Below are positions 55,657 to 64,000 of a stretch of DNA of 64,000 nt, piece after piece; positions within the stretch are counted from its first letter, which is position 1, and every line of letters begins with the position of its first letter. The notes beneath the pieces are model-generated. The model saw only the letters and a program-made list of their open reading frames with translations. It was not told the DNA's origin and ran no database searches. The translations under genes were made by a program, and so were the position numbers. Origin of the DNA: Hydractinia symbiolongicarpus (taxonomy: Eukaryota > Cnidaria > Hydrozoa > Anthoathecata > Hydractiniidae); assembly GCF_029227915.1 (NCBI RefSeq), contig NC_079882.1, positions 13,912,501 through 13,976,500 on the forward strand, written 5' to 3'.

Positions 55657-55745
55657 AAAACCATATATTTTATAGGCCACACAAGACCTATAAAATATAT
55701 AAAATTAAAGGCTGTAAACAGGTGGGGGCTCTATGTAGCGCTTGC

Positions 55746-56359
55746 ATACTGTACAGACTGAAGTTTTTTTAAGGTCTCATCTTTTCCCTCTTGTCTTTCC
55801 TTAGCAACTAGCCGAGCACGCTCCAGCGCATTGATGGAGTCAAAAATACGGTTAAACCGCTCCGTTGTTCCAATGGCATATACTTTTGCTTCTCTTGCTT
55901 GATCAGATTAAACTCGTACTCGTCAATCACTCCATTTCCAACAGCATTCGAGATAAGATCAACGATGGAATTCAGCTTTGATTCTGCGAGTAGTCTTATA
56001 CCCTCATGTTTTTTACTTTGAACCCCAAGCTTTTTCGAAACGTTCCGGAGACCGGCTTGCCCGATTCCCACGGCGATCGTGATACCGCCCATGGCGATAC
56101 AGAGAGGGCCCCCAAACCTGTGGCTAACGCCCCGATCCCAACGCCCGAGGTAATGATGCTAATACTCAACAGCCCATGATCACAGAAGCGTACCCACGTG
56201 CCATGCATTTTGAACTTCTTGGCAAGCCTGTCCCGCTTCTTTATCTCATCTTGCAGATACTGTTCTATTTCCTAAATTTTTTGAGCCTATAGACCTGGCT
56301 TTCCTCCGGCATGTCGGAGCCTTGTGCAGATGCACTCGGTAAATTCGGGTATCGCTCAT
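55746..56359 (-). pseudogene. Copy F': mirror partner of F, degenerate
   Basis: It starts with MSD at 56359, directly after the end of E' as F follows E. The recognisable parts are DHGLLSISIITSGVGIGALA (56208-56100 frame), MGGITIAVGIGQAGLRN and LNSIVDLISNAVGNGVIDEY (56092-55870 frame). Several frame changes occur near 56340, 56270, 56100 and 55870. No intact product is possible. Confidence 0.6.
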
Positions 56360-56898
56360 TTATTCTATCAGTAGGTGCATCGTTGATCCAGCGAACGAAA
56401 CGTTTTTCTCGTGATGATATTCGTCTGTAAGCATAAACTCGAGGCGACCTGTGGAACCTTTCAGGGGTAGGTAGATCGGAGTATCAAAACTCCAGGTCAG
56501 CATATCCCCCCAAGCGTTTAGCTCGTTGGTGGGGAGTAAAGCCAGAATTTTAGACTTTTTACCATCCAGCAGGCAGTCGTCTTCATTCAACTGGGGACAA
56601 ACATAGTATGCATCATAATCACCCTTCATATAGTACTTTTTCGCGGGATCGTAGGGTAGGCCCAGGAGCTCTTGCAGGGGTCTGTTATTCACCACCGAGT
56701 ACCCGTCACTGACACGGAGCCTGCAGAGTCCATTTTTCAAGACAAACAGTTTGATTTTATGCTTGACTATTCACAATGGCCGCCAATGGCCACACGGGTT
56801 GAATACTTACCGATTTTGGAGCTATCCTCGTATCCTGTCCCAGGTAGTCTTCAAAATATTGTAGGTTTGTCAATGTCAGTAACGTAGACTTGTTTCAT
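56360..56898 (-). pseudogene. Copy E': mirror partner of E with internal deletions
   Basis: The start MKQVYVTDIDKPTIF (from 56898) is followed by a stop caused by a one-base shift. The segment that in E runs from about 52710 to 52830 is largely missing. The open frame 56740-56360 then reads CRLRVSDGYSVV, PQLNEDDCLLDGKKSKILAL, LTWSFDTPIYLPLKGST and ends HLLIE, but lacks a stretch present in E around 53010-53040. So E and E' are damaged in different places. The start is 19 bp from the divergent start of D'. Confidence 0.6.
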
Positions 56899-56917
56899 TC
56901 TTTCTTTTAAAACAAAG

Positions 56918-58202
56918 ATGAACATGTATTCGTACAACCCCAAGGCAAAGTACAAATCCAACAGGGGAGAATGGCAACTTGGTGTTACAAACCTTGAGCA
57001 TCAGGATCTGTATGTATCGACGGAGTCGCATATCTCCGTAGTATTCCCCGAGTTTACAAAATATTCCATAAAAATCCCCACCAACCTGCTAAATGACCTT
57101 GTCAGGGTGGGTTGGACAGGACAGGCCCTGGACTACTGGAATATCCAGGTTAATTTCGCTACCCACTGCGCAACCACGGCATTAGGCATCTCCGCTAAGC
57201 ACCTGACAGGCTCCCTACCCCTTGTCAACTCGATCTTTAAATTCCATGTCTACTATCACATGCGTCGCATCCTTACCAGGATTAAGGTACCCATGCCGTA
57301 TGATGACGGTTTTTTCTCAGTACAAAAATCCCTACTCAACATCTGGGTATGCGCAGATATGTAGGGAATACGGTGCAGATCCCAATAGCCTGTACAAATT
57401 CAAGGCTCATGTCATCACTTACTAATGGTAGATCATGGCCTCAGGTTGATGGGGATTGGGCAAAGTTCATCCTACCAGCAAGTCAGGATCTGACGTCGGA
57501 AGGCCTGACAAAGCTAAGCGAGAGCATTTGGTCTTGTTACTTGGCTCACAAGCAGGAGGCAAGGCATCTTTAATCGGGTCTGGTGCCGACAACTACACGG
57601 CAAGGCAGATTTTGTTGCAAAAATTTGAAGCCATGGTGAGGAGGGAAGAGAATGTAGGACATGGCATCACACAATTCCAGAAGGTGTTGAAATATGCCCA
57701 AACCCCAGTCAATTTTGCGGTTATGCACAGCGTGTACATGCTACCTTCTGATATGAACTTGCGTATCGGTAAAATTGCAGGGTATAACAACAACATTTTG
57801 ATCGCACCTGTCAATGTAAGCGTTGGTGTCCAGGTTGACGTGAATAACAAGCCTATTGTTAAGCATACAGAGAGGGCTATCAAACCACCACCTAGGCATA
57901 CTACACCTATAAAGCATACTACACTACCAAAACCTACCACACCTCCTAAGCATGCCGCGCCTCCTATACATACTCCTGATCATACTATACAGGCTATACC
58001 ATCTACACCTCCTAAGCATGCCACACCTCATATACATACTCCTAAGCATACTATACCTTCTATACATACTACACCACATACGCATGCCACGTCTCCTATA
58101 CATACTCCTGAACAACCCCCACAAAACCAACACGAGGATACCAAGACCGCATTGATCACAACAGGGGTAGGGCTTAACATTGCGTACATATGGATCAAAT
58201 AG
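56918..58202 (+). pseudogene. Copy D'/C': mirror partner of C/D with an expanded Thr/Pro/His region
   Basis: The ATG at 56918 opens MNMYSYNPKAKYKSNRGEWQ and continues through NFATHCATTALGIS and FHVYYHMRRILTRI to a frameshift near 57315. The second piece (to about 57410) and third piece (57415-57573) are again in other frames. The last frame (57456-58202) has ADNYTARQILLQKFEAM and MLPSDMNLRIGKIAGYNNN. It then has about 70 residues rich in Thr, Pro and His in repeats such as PPKHATPHIHTPKHT, and a C-terminal membrane helix (ALITTGVGLNIAYIW). The repeat tract is much longer than in the left copy. Confidence 0.6.
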
Positions 58203-58206
58203 TAAA

Positions 58207-59497
58207 TCATGATTTTTTAGTCTTTCCAACGTAGAACAGAACAAACCCAACGGCAGCCGCAATTGCCATGTACAGATATTTAGCCGCATATTCCACGATG
58301 GTTGCCGCCACTTTGAGAAAGAATGAGACTACGGTAACAATAATCCCAGGTAATGCAGCACCTGTCTTACCTGCCAAGTACTTTAAAAATTTCCCTAATC
58401 TTTCCAACTGCTTCTCTACAAACCCTTTTCCGGCACCCGCCGCGGCACTTCCTCATGCAGCACCAGCCGCGGCACTTCGTCTTGTAACGGCGAGTACAAT
58501 GATGGAAACCAGCAGACCAATAGCAGAGACGATACTTGCTATGGTTATACCCTGCTCTTTGAAGAGGATTTCGAGCTTTTCAAGCAAAGACTTAGCATCT
58601 GCGGCAATTTTGTAAATATCACGCTTGAGTTCTTTCACCTTTTTCTGTAAGGCATCCCTTTCATTCTTCATACCTTTAATTTTCTTCTCAAGCTTTTCTA
58701 TTATTTTTTTATCAAGGCTAGAAATCTCACCATCGTATGCCCCATCTTTCTCACCCTTGAGTTGTTTCAGCCTGGCTTTTGCATTATCAATCTCGCTGTC
58801 ATACGAAAGTATTTTATGTTCTAAGCTTTTAATGTTACCCTGATAGGTGTGAAGTTCGAGGTCAAGCCCCATTAATTCACGTTCGGTGAATTTAGTGAAT
58901 GAAGTTTCTTTTGTAAGGGTTTCTGCATCATGTACAACTTTCCTGATATTATCTAACGATTCCATCGTGATGATCTCATCGGGAGCATTCTCTTCATCCT
59001 TCTTCACAATATCATCAATCTCTAGCGCAAGTTTCTGGATCGGTGCCCTTTTGTTGGGTGTAGTGACATAGTCAGTAAAGCCCATATCTCGCACGTCTTG
59101 AGCCGTGAAACCAGCTGTTTTTAATAATGTACTTAATGCTAGGAACCCACTCCCATACTTTTTTTGTAACCCTTATATCTCTGAAAAAAAAGTTGTTCCC
59201 CTTCACGTTTGAAGTTACCATTAATTACATTTATTTCTATCCGGGTTTCATCCAAAGGTCCCAGATTCCAATTATTATTAATAAAATGTTTGTAAAAATC
59301 TCTTACCTCTGATTTTAGTTTATTTTTCATCAGTCTATCAAGTGCACCTCCCTGCTGTTGTTGTCCTGACGTTGAGGACCCCGGAGTTCCAGGGAGTTGT
59401 TGCGTTGATGAATGATCTCGGTCATCTTCGTGTTGTTCATCCCTCCCGCTTTATCCTCTAAATCATCCTCATGCGTAAATACTGGATTCATCGGCAT
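58207..59497 (-). pseudogene. Copy B': mirror partner of B, frameshifted
   Basis: It starts at 59497 (MPMNPVFTHEDD), 31 bp from the divergent A' start. Frame pieces at 59330-59139, 59094-58453 and 58407-58207 follow. The middle piece contains a long coiled coil (LEKKIKGMKNERDALQKKVK) and a hydrophobic segment (ASIVSAIGLLVSIIVLAV). The last has ALPGIIVTVVSFFLKVAATI and a C-terminal helix. Frame changes lie near 59400, 59120 and 58440. The layout is the same as B. Confidence 0.6.
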
Positions 59498-59528
59498 ACT
59501 TTATTTAAAAAATCCTCTATAATAATAA

Positions 59529-60752
59529 ATGAGTACATTTGGAAGTACCTTGGATCCCTGCGCAGAAACGAAGCAGCTTTTTGGTATCAAAGGACGCCGT
59601 CAACGTGTCAAAATTTCTAACATACCATCCACTATCAATCAACATGAAGACCTCTATGTTGATATTCCCAACATGGGGCAGAATGATGTCATCTTTCCTG
59701 GCAGTCTCAAGCTACTGTTTGAAATGGTGCTGACGGGGACCAATACGAAACGCACCATCGTCAGCAACATAGCAAAAGCCTGGTGCGAGATCTACGTATC
59801 ACCCTAAATGGTAACAAGGTTTAGAATATAAGTGATTTCAGCACCCTAGCAGTCTACCGTGACCTATGGCTACCCAAATTCGATCGTGACAACAACCTCA
59901 TTTTGGAGGGAATAAACCCTGACGATGGTACCATCAGGGCCTTACAGGTCAATGCTACTGACCATGTCGGGACTGATGAAAAAAGCCATAGCTGCAGCGT
60001 ATAGCAACACTTTTTGTATTCCTTTGGGCAAGATTTTTGAACTGACCAGAGACCTGCTGTTTTATCAGACAGGGCTCCATGACAGGCTTAAGTTCGTGAT
60101 CCACTTCGCGTCGTACGGTGACGCTATAAAGGATGCAGGGACAGCAGCCTCGGGAAGCACGGCAGCCAAGGCAGCCGGTGCTGTGTACAAAATCACTAAT
60201 ATCAAGCTGGAGTTCGACAAGATCACTCATGAAGGCCTCGCGAGTGCCATGATGTCCCATAACGGAAGACTCGCTTTACCCTATGAAAGAATCCTAAGAA
60301 GCAAGGTGGTTACCATGAAAAAGGCTGATACCAGCTACAAACTTCAAATAGATACCCCTGCAAAGAGTTTGAAAGGCGTCTTGCTACTCTTTATAGAACC
60401 TGGAAAAGTGAAGGCTTACTCTGGTTTTAATGAGGTCTTTTACAACCCCAAGATTGAGAAGATCAGCGTCACGGTGGAACGAGAGCCTTATGACCTCTAT
60501 TCGCATGCCATGTTACCCAAGGATCATTTGGAACAGATTGTGAACCTCTTTGGTAGTCACGACTCGAGTGTGACAATTGAGAAATTCTTCGATGAAAGAT
60601 ATGCGTTGTTTATCGATTTTAGAGCATCTCCTGATCATACCCTACATGGCTCCGAAAGATCTCTACAACGCCTTAGTGATGGGATAACGTTGCATATGAC
60701 AAAAAAAGCTGACGGAACTGGGGATTTCAAGTGCTATGTGTACCTGCTTTAA
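59529..60752 (+). pseudogene. Copy A': probable Polinton major capsid protein, N-terminal part frameshifted
   Basis: The first frame (59529-59807) starts MSTFGSTLDP and contains DLYVDIPNMGQNDVIFPGSL; a stop and frame change follow near 59807-59950. The open frame 59925-60752 (275 codons) has TFCIPLGKIFELTRDLLFYQ, FASYGDAIKDAGTAA, YKITNIKLEFDKI and a C-terminal domain ending FKCYVYLL. A beta-rich protein of about 400 residues at this place in the gene order, with the YKIT.I.LE strand motif, fits the double jelly-roll capsid protein predicted for Polintons. That is a family-level inference, not a structural proof. It is the better-preserved copy. Confidence 0.6.
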
Positions 60753-60806
60753 GATGCTCAACTAAATATCCTGGATGGCCGCTTTCACAGTGTTGAGTAT
60801 TAATAA

Positions 60807-61205
60807 ATGGCAACGATCGCTGTTCTTGTTGCAGGTGCAGTAATCAACGCACTAGCATTCAGCGGCATAAACTTCTTGTTTTCAAAACTATCAGGACACG
60901 GTAATGCCGAGAGGAAAAGGCACGACCAAGCGATGGAGAAACTCCAGAATGCCCAAGCACAGTGGGTGAGGGACCGTCAGGCAAAAATCGACTGGTTTGG
61001 TAAGCAAAGGGAATTGCAAATAAAAGCCGGTAAAAGCCTTCGTGAGCTGGACGACGATATGTATAAGTACTACATTGCCTCAAACAAGAAGGTCCCGAAA
61101 TTGTCTGATTATTATACATCCTCAAAACCACAACAAGATGGCGAACTCACGTTCATTGTTGGCTCCTTGTCTCTTCTAGGATTTGTGGCGTACAAATATT
61201 TGTAA
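60807..61205 (+). CDS. Small membrane/coiled-coil protein of Polinton type
   Basis: The intact frame of 132 codons has an N-terminal hydrophobic helix (IAVLVAGAVINALAFSGI), a charged helical middle (ERKRHDQAMEKLQNAQAQWV), the LSDYYTSSKPQQDGEL segment and a second hydrophobic helix at the end (FIVGSLSLLGFVAYKYL). A protein with this order (N-terminal helix, KRHD...AQ, LSDFY.PS, C-terminal helix) is one I associate with cnidarian Polintons. Its function is unknown; a virion membrane or minor capsid role is possible. It is one of the few undamaged frames here, 55 bp after A'. Confidence 0.6.
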   Translation: MATIAVLVAGAVINALAFSGINFLFSKLSGHGNAERKRHDQAMEKLQNAQAQWVRDRQAKIDWFGKQRELQIKAGKSLRELDDDMYKYYIASNKKVPKLSDYYTSSKPQQDGELTFIVGSLSLLGFVAYKYL

Positions 61206-61233
61206 GGACGTTTTTTGACATGTATAATAAAAC

Positions 61234-62238
61234 ATGTCAGAAACATCACATATTGTTACTGGAGAAGAGGCGGAAAAATTAGGTCAAATTTACTATACCC
61301 CTGAACATCTCTGGACTGGACGAAAAGCTATCAAGTTGCTCGCGAAGGATAGCGGCCTCTCAAAAAAGAAGGTCACTCACTGGTTGAGTAGACAAGTGCT
61401 CTGTCTATGGCATATCAAAGGCCCGAAACGTATCGATTACCCTCATTTTACCATTACAACAACCAAGGAAATGCACCAGTTTGATTTACTATACATGCCC
61501 CATGATAAGCTGTATAATAGCACCTACAGGTACATATTGACATGCATTGACGTGGCTTCAAGGTACAAGGTGGCGAGACCCCTGCGTACCAAAAAAGCTA
61601 GCGAGGTTGCGGATATGTTGAAGGACATTTACAAGGCTGGACCTTTACGATACCCAAAAACCTTTCAATGTGACAATGGTTCTGAATTCAAGTCAGATGT
61701 AACGAGATGCTAAAAGGCAAGGGAGTGGAGATTAAGAGGGCTACCACCAAGTACCACCATACGTTCACGGCTTTTGTCAAGTCGTACAACAAGGTACTAG
61801 CGGAAAGACTCTTCAAACCTCAAGATGCGCAGGAGTTGGTCTCTGAGGACACTAGTACCATTTGGGTTAAAATATGTATACAATAGTAAAAAATCTCAAC
61901 AATACCAAAACTGTCATGATTGGTATGAAACCTAGCAGGGCAATTAAACTCGATGAGGTGCCACTCGCAAAAAGCCAAAAATACCCTGAAAAAAACTCTT
62001 ACCGGAGGATGGTTTATATCTCTATCTGCTACAACCAGGGGAGAAGTACAGTGACTCGAAAAGACGCGCCACTGACGCCTTTTGGAGCAGGAAAATGTAT
62101 AGGTTGGATAGGATCGTGGTAGGTAGTCGTGTTTTATACTATTGAAAGAAAGGTCCTGAAAGAAGCTTCGTCTCGGAGGAATTGATGCTTCTTCCTGAAG
62201 ATGTTCAGGTACCGCCGGAGGATGTTAAAGAGTGGTAA
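61234..62238 (+). pseudogene. Polinton retroviral-type (rve) integrase, frameshifted and catalytically altered
   Basis: Polinton integrases insert the element by the DDE mechanism. The frame 61234-61713 contains the N-terminal domain (KKKVTHWLSRQVL) and the core, with the first Asp in MHQFDLLYMP and the second in FQCDNGSEFKS. The rest is in other frames: TKYHHTFTAFVKSYNKVLAE near 61750, KNLNNTKTVMIGMKPSRAIK (61874 frame) and LPEDGLYLYLLQPGEKYSD near 62005. The ending VPPEDVKEW and TAA are at 62236-62238. Frame changes lie near 61710, 61870, 61995 and 62120. At the place where the catalytic Glu is expected (TAFVxxxNK) the codon is AAG for Lys, so the enzyme is dead on two grounds. Confidence 0.75.
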
Positions 62239-62848
62239 AGAGTAATTTCAGGAGTACCTCTAAAGGTTCATCTTCCAACTCTTTACTCGGATCTCTTACA
62301 TATAGCAAAGGAGGCTCAGTATAGAATGGGTACCCATAAACGATACCTCTGATAATATCAGGTTCAATATCAAGGTCAATATCAATCAATCGTCTATCTG
62401 GTATGGGAAAATTAAGGATATCACCTATTGCTGATATATCAGCCAAATCCGATAGCTTCAACTCCTTATCCTTGATGACCTGATAACAGATTGCACCATA
62501 CTTATTCCTTTTAACCGCAACGATATAGAGCCCTAGGCTTTGAATATCGGCATCTAGATCCTCGTCGATCTCGGTTCTTGGAAATGTTGCCCATGTTTTT
62601 TTCCCTGATGCTACCCAGTTTAAAAGGTCTTGATCAGTAGGGTGCTCAAAGCCTTCATAGCATTCTCCATTTCTAAACCTAAAATTTTCCAGACAGGTAA
62701 GGCAATAACCAGTCACTGACCCTGCCTTTATACAGCATCGCAGTACAGGTATCTGAATATTGCAACCATTTGTAAATTGTTGTTTTTGTACATAGTCTTC
62801 CATCTTTTGATATTTCAATACTTCGTATCTCAAAGCCAAGCCAGTCAA
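62225..62848 (-). CDS. Hypothetical protein with Cys-rich N-terminus
   Basis: This is a 207-codon open frame, convergent with the integrase, overlapping its last codons. The N-terminal third has cysteines in a finger-like pattern (VLRCCIKAGSVTGYCLTCLE); the rest is rich in Asp, Glu, Leu and Ile and contains two repeated D-I-D stretches (RRLIDIDLDIEPDI). No family was recognised. It is undamaged and lies in the same orientation as the MSV199-like gene and the ATPase, so it probably belongs to the Polinton. Confidence 0.5.
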   Translation of the reverse strand: MTGLALRYEVLKYQKMEDYVQKQQFTNGCNIQIPVLRCCIKAGSVTGYCLTCLENFRFRNGECYEGFEHPTDQDLLNWVASGKKTWATFPRTEIDEDLDADIQSLGLYIVAVKRNKYGAICYQVIKDKELKLSDLADISAIGDILNFPIPDRRLIDIDLDIEPDIIRGIVYGYPFYTEPPLLYVRDPSKELEDEPLEVLLKLLFTTL

Positions 62849-62943
62849 TAGATGAGGGGCTATAAACCCCTCATCTATTGGGACCCTTTCTGCTATACGA
62901 TGTTATAATTTTACTACCACAAGAGCGGTGAAATTAGCCCCGC

Positions 62944-63690
62944 TTACGACATTTCAATATCAAACATACCCTCGAATAGATCACGCGTATCATCGTCGGG
63001 TACCGTGAAGTGATTGAGGTAATAATTCTCAATTCCCAGGGTATCGTCCCTGAATCGGCACCAGGCATGTACAGCGTTAGGATTGTCGCATTCCGTTTTC
63101 CTCACAGTAATTTCGGGGTACGTCGCCCTTAACGTGCTTATTCTTGTGCTGAGTTGCTTACGCTGGCATCGGATCATGTAGTGCTTATTCCCGCCTTTTT
63201 TTCCATGCTCGTGAGGATCGTTTTTATCGGTGCGGGACATGTCTCTGTCTAAGAACATCAAGTTGTTCATCCCTATCCTAAATTTCATCCCCGAGTGCCA
63301 CGAGTTGGTTGTCCTTATCCTTAATTTTATCACCGAGGAAGGCCAGGGCCCTATCCTTATCCTTGATGGTCTGGCGATGCTCTTTAATTACATCTATTAT
63401 ATCTTGTAGTTTTTGGACACCTGCCCTGGCCAGCCATCGGATGACTCCTACAGCCTTTGGTTTCCTGGAATGACGAAGATCTCCAATGCATTGTCTAATG
63501 TCACGAAAGCGTCATGCTTATTTTGGTCTTGTTTTAGGGGTTGGTTTGTAACCAAGCCTATCTCATAACGTGTAAGGGTGGAACTATCTCGATAAGACTC
63601 CGCAATCTTTTTAGGGTCTCGATGGCTCCTGCGTTGAACATAACTTGCGAATACATTTTCTAATATAAGGAAGCCGGCCAGATCGTGGTC
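62944..63690 (-). pseudogene. MSV199/Bro-like viral protein with DUF3627-type C-terminus, frameshifted
   Basis: This is a DNA-binding-type protein of large DNA viruses and Polintons. Read from 63690, one frame has VFASYVQRRSHRDPKKIAES and QDQNKHDAFVTLDNAL. After a frame change near 63490 another has RKPKAVGVIRWLARAGVQKL and a coiled coil of KDKD repeats (DRALAFLGDKIKDKDNQLVA) to a TAG near 63290. The frame 63333-62944 then gives KKGGNKHYMIRCQRKQLSTR and CDNPNAVHAWCRF. MSV199 followed by a coiled coil and this C-terminal domain is the known order in the family. At least two lesions make it a pseudogene. No start codon was identified; the N-terminus may overlap the ATPase end. Confidence 0.65.
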
Positions 63691-64000
63691 ACTCGAGAAT
63701 TTTCCAAGTCCTAAGGTGCTCCAACCTCACATACAGGCACGCATGTTTGGATTTTTTCAGATCAGCCTTGATATCATCCCAGTCGGGTATCAAATTCGTC
63801 TCTTCATCGATCATCCTCATGTCACTCCTCTCTTTTTTCTGCCTCCTGAGGTTCTTTGGTAGGGCAGTGTAGCTTTGCGTTAAGAGCCACAGGCTATGCT
63901 TTCTATGTCTACCTGAAATAGTTAATTCAAGCAGGGACTGTCGCCGCTTATCAAGGCTTTCATCAGCTATACAGTCATCGACTATGAAGAGACTCTCCTT
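63689..64000 (-). CDS. A32/FtsK-type DNA-packaging ATPase, C-terminal part
   Basis: The frame enters at the window edge and stops at TGA (63689-63691). It begins with the Walker B strand SLFIVDDCI, then SGRHRKHSLWLLTQSYTALP and KNLRRQ, which is the Walker B/sensor/arginine pattern of the genome-packaging ATPase shared by NCLDVs, adenovirus-like elements and Polintons. The stretch after KNLRRQ is shorter than I expect for the family and ends KHACLYVRLEHLR; there may be a small deletion near 63840. The Walker A half lies outside the window. This gene is the best single marker that the region is a Polinton. Confidence 0.8.
   Translation of the reverse strand, partial: KESLFIVDDCIADESLDKRRQSLLELTISGRHRKHSLWLLTQSYTALPKNLRRQKKERSDMRMIDEETNLIPDWDDIKADLKKSKHACLYVRLEHLRTWKILE

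Larger units (their letters stand above)
49330..64000. mobile_element. Endogenous Polinton/Maverick-like element(s), degenerate
   Basis: Diagnostic genes are a packaging ATPase of the A32/FtsK type, a retroviral-type integrase, an MSV199/Bro-like protein, a capsid-like protein and several small membrane proteins of the kind seen in cnidarian Polintons. The left part (49.33-53.93 kb) and the right part (55.74-60.75 kb) are mirror-image, diverged copies of one gene block. Frameshifts and stops affect most genes. No pPolB or Ulp1-type protease is visible and no terminal inverted repeat was found, so the right end is outside the window and the left end may be truncated. Confidence 0.85.

Noticed and set aside
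55690-55760. Terminal inverted repeat of the Polinton in the spacer
   Set aside because: A short palindrome around TATAGGCCACACAAGACCTATA near 55670 was considered, but it is local and has no partner at the other block.
57924-58289. Cys/Met/Arg-rich minus-strand frame over the Thr/Pro/His tract
   Set aside because: Shadow of the repeat tract in the D'/C' gene on the plus strand.

Overview
The window looks like AT-rich nuclear DNA of an early-branching animal, most likely a cnidarian. Genes have GT-AG introns, including introns of several kilobases. There are Sox, START-domain and RPA32 genes of metazoan type, several families of retroelements and TIR elements, tRNA-derived SINEs and Helitron-like repeats, and a virus-like Polinton/Maverick with a cnidarian-style gene set. 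All assignments were made by eye from translated sequence; no database search was run.

Host genes. The 3' half of an RPA2 (RPA32) gene is on the + strand, with exons at 4607-4795, 4928-5127 and 19212-19293 and a 14-kb intron. A SoxC transcription factor is on the minus strand (26806-27914, one intron inside the HMG box). A STARD10-like START-domain gene is on the minus strand (32546-40849, six coding exons). The terminal exon of an Arg/Gly-rich protein is at 47506-47582 on the minus strand. A HECT-type ubiquitin-ligase pseudogene (1988-4225, minus) lies between inverted terminal repeats, apparently inside an RPA2 intron.

Mobile DNA between 1 and 49 kb. The large RPA2 intron holds a frameshifted LINE (about 6.8-9.8 kb), a Crypton-like tyrosine recombinase gene with phase-1 micro-exons (11.7-14.6 kb) and a 436-bp MITE. 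Beyond RPA2 are a 2.5-kb TTAA-flanked element carrying a P2X7-like zinc domain (19.7-22.2 kb) and a head-to-tail array of Helitron-like units (22.5-25.3 kb). A tRNA-SINE follows at 25.4 kb and BEL-like gag debris at 29.4-30.1 kb. The STARD10 introns contain Tigger-like and other TIR elements and a LINE. Between 41 and 47.4 kb there is a LINE/Penelope composite, a Tc1/mariner-like MITE, a second SINE and a second, shorter Helitron-like tandem array.

Polinton region, about 49.3 kb to the window end. Open reading frames become dense and base composition less AT-rich. Markers are an A32/FtsK-type packaging ATPase running off the right edge, an MSV199/Bro-like protein, a retroviral-type integrase, a probable major capsid protein and several small membrane or structural proteins. 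The late-gene block occurs twice as diverged mirror images. Left arm: A(-), B(+), C/D(-), E(+), F(+). Right arm: F'(-), E'(-), D'/C'(+), B'(-), A'(+). The spacer holds two genes found once, a 24-residue-repeat protein and a protein of unknown function. Almost every gene has frameshifts, stops or deletions, the left capsid copy is truncated, and the integrase appears to lack its catalytic glutamate. This is therefore an old endogenous element, either two elements integrated tail to tail or one with a giant internal inverted duplication. DNA polymerase and protease genes, which complete Polintons carry, are not in the window and may lie beyond the right edge.
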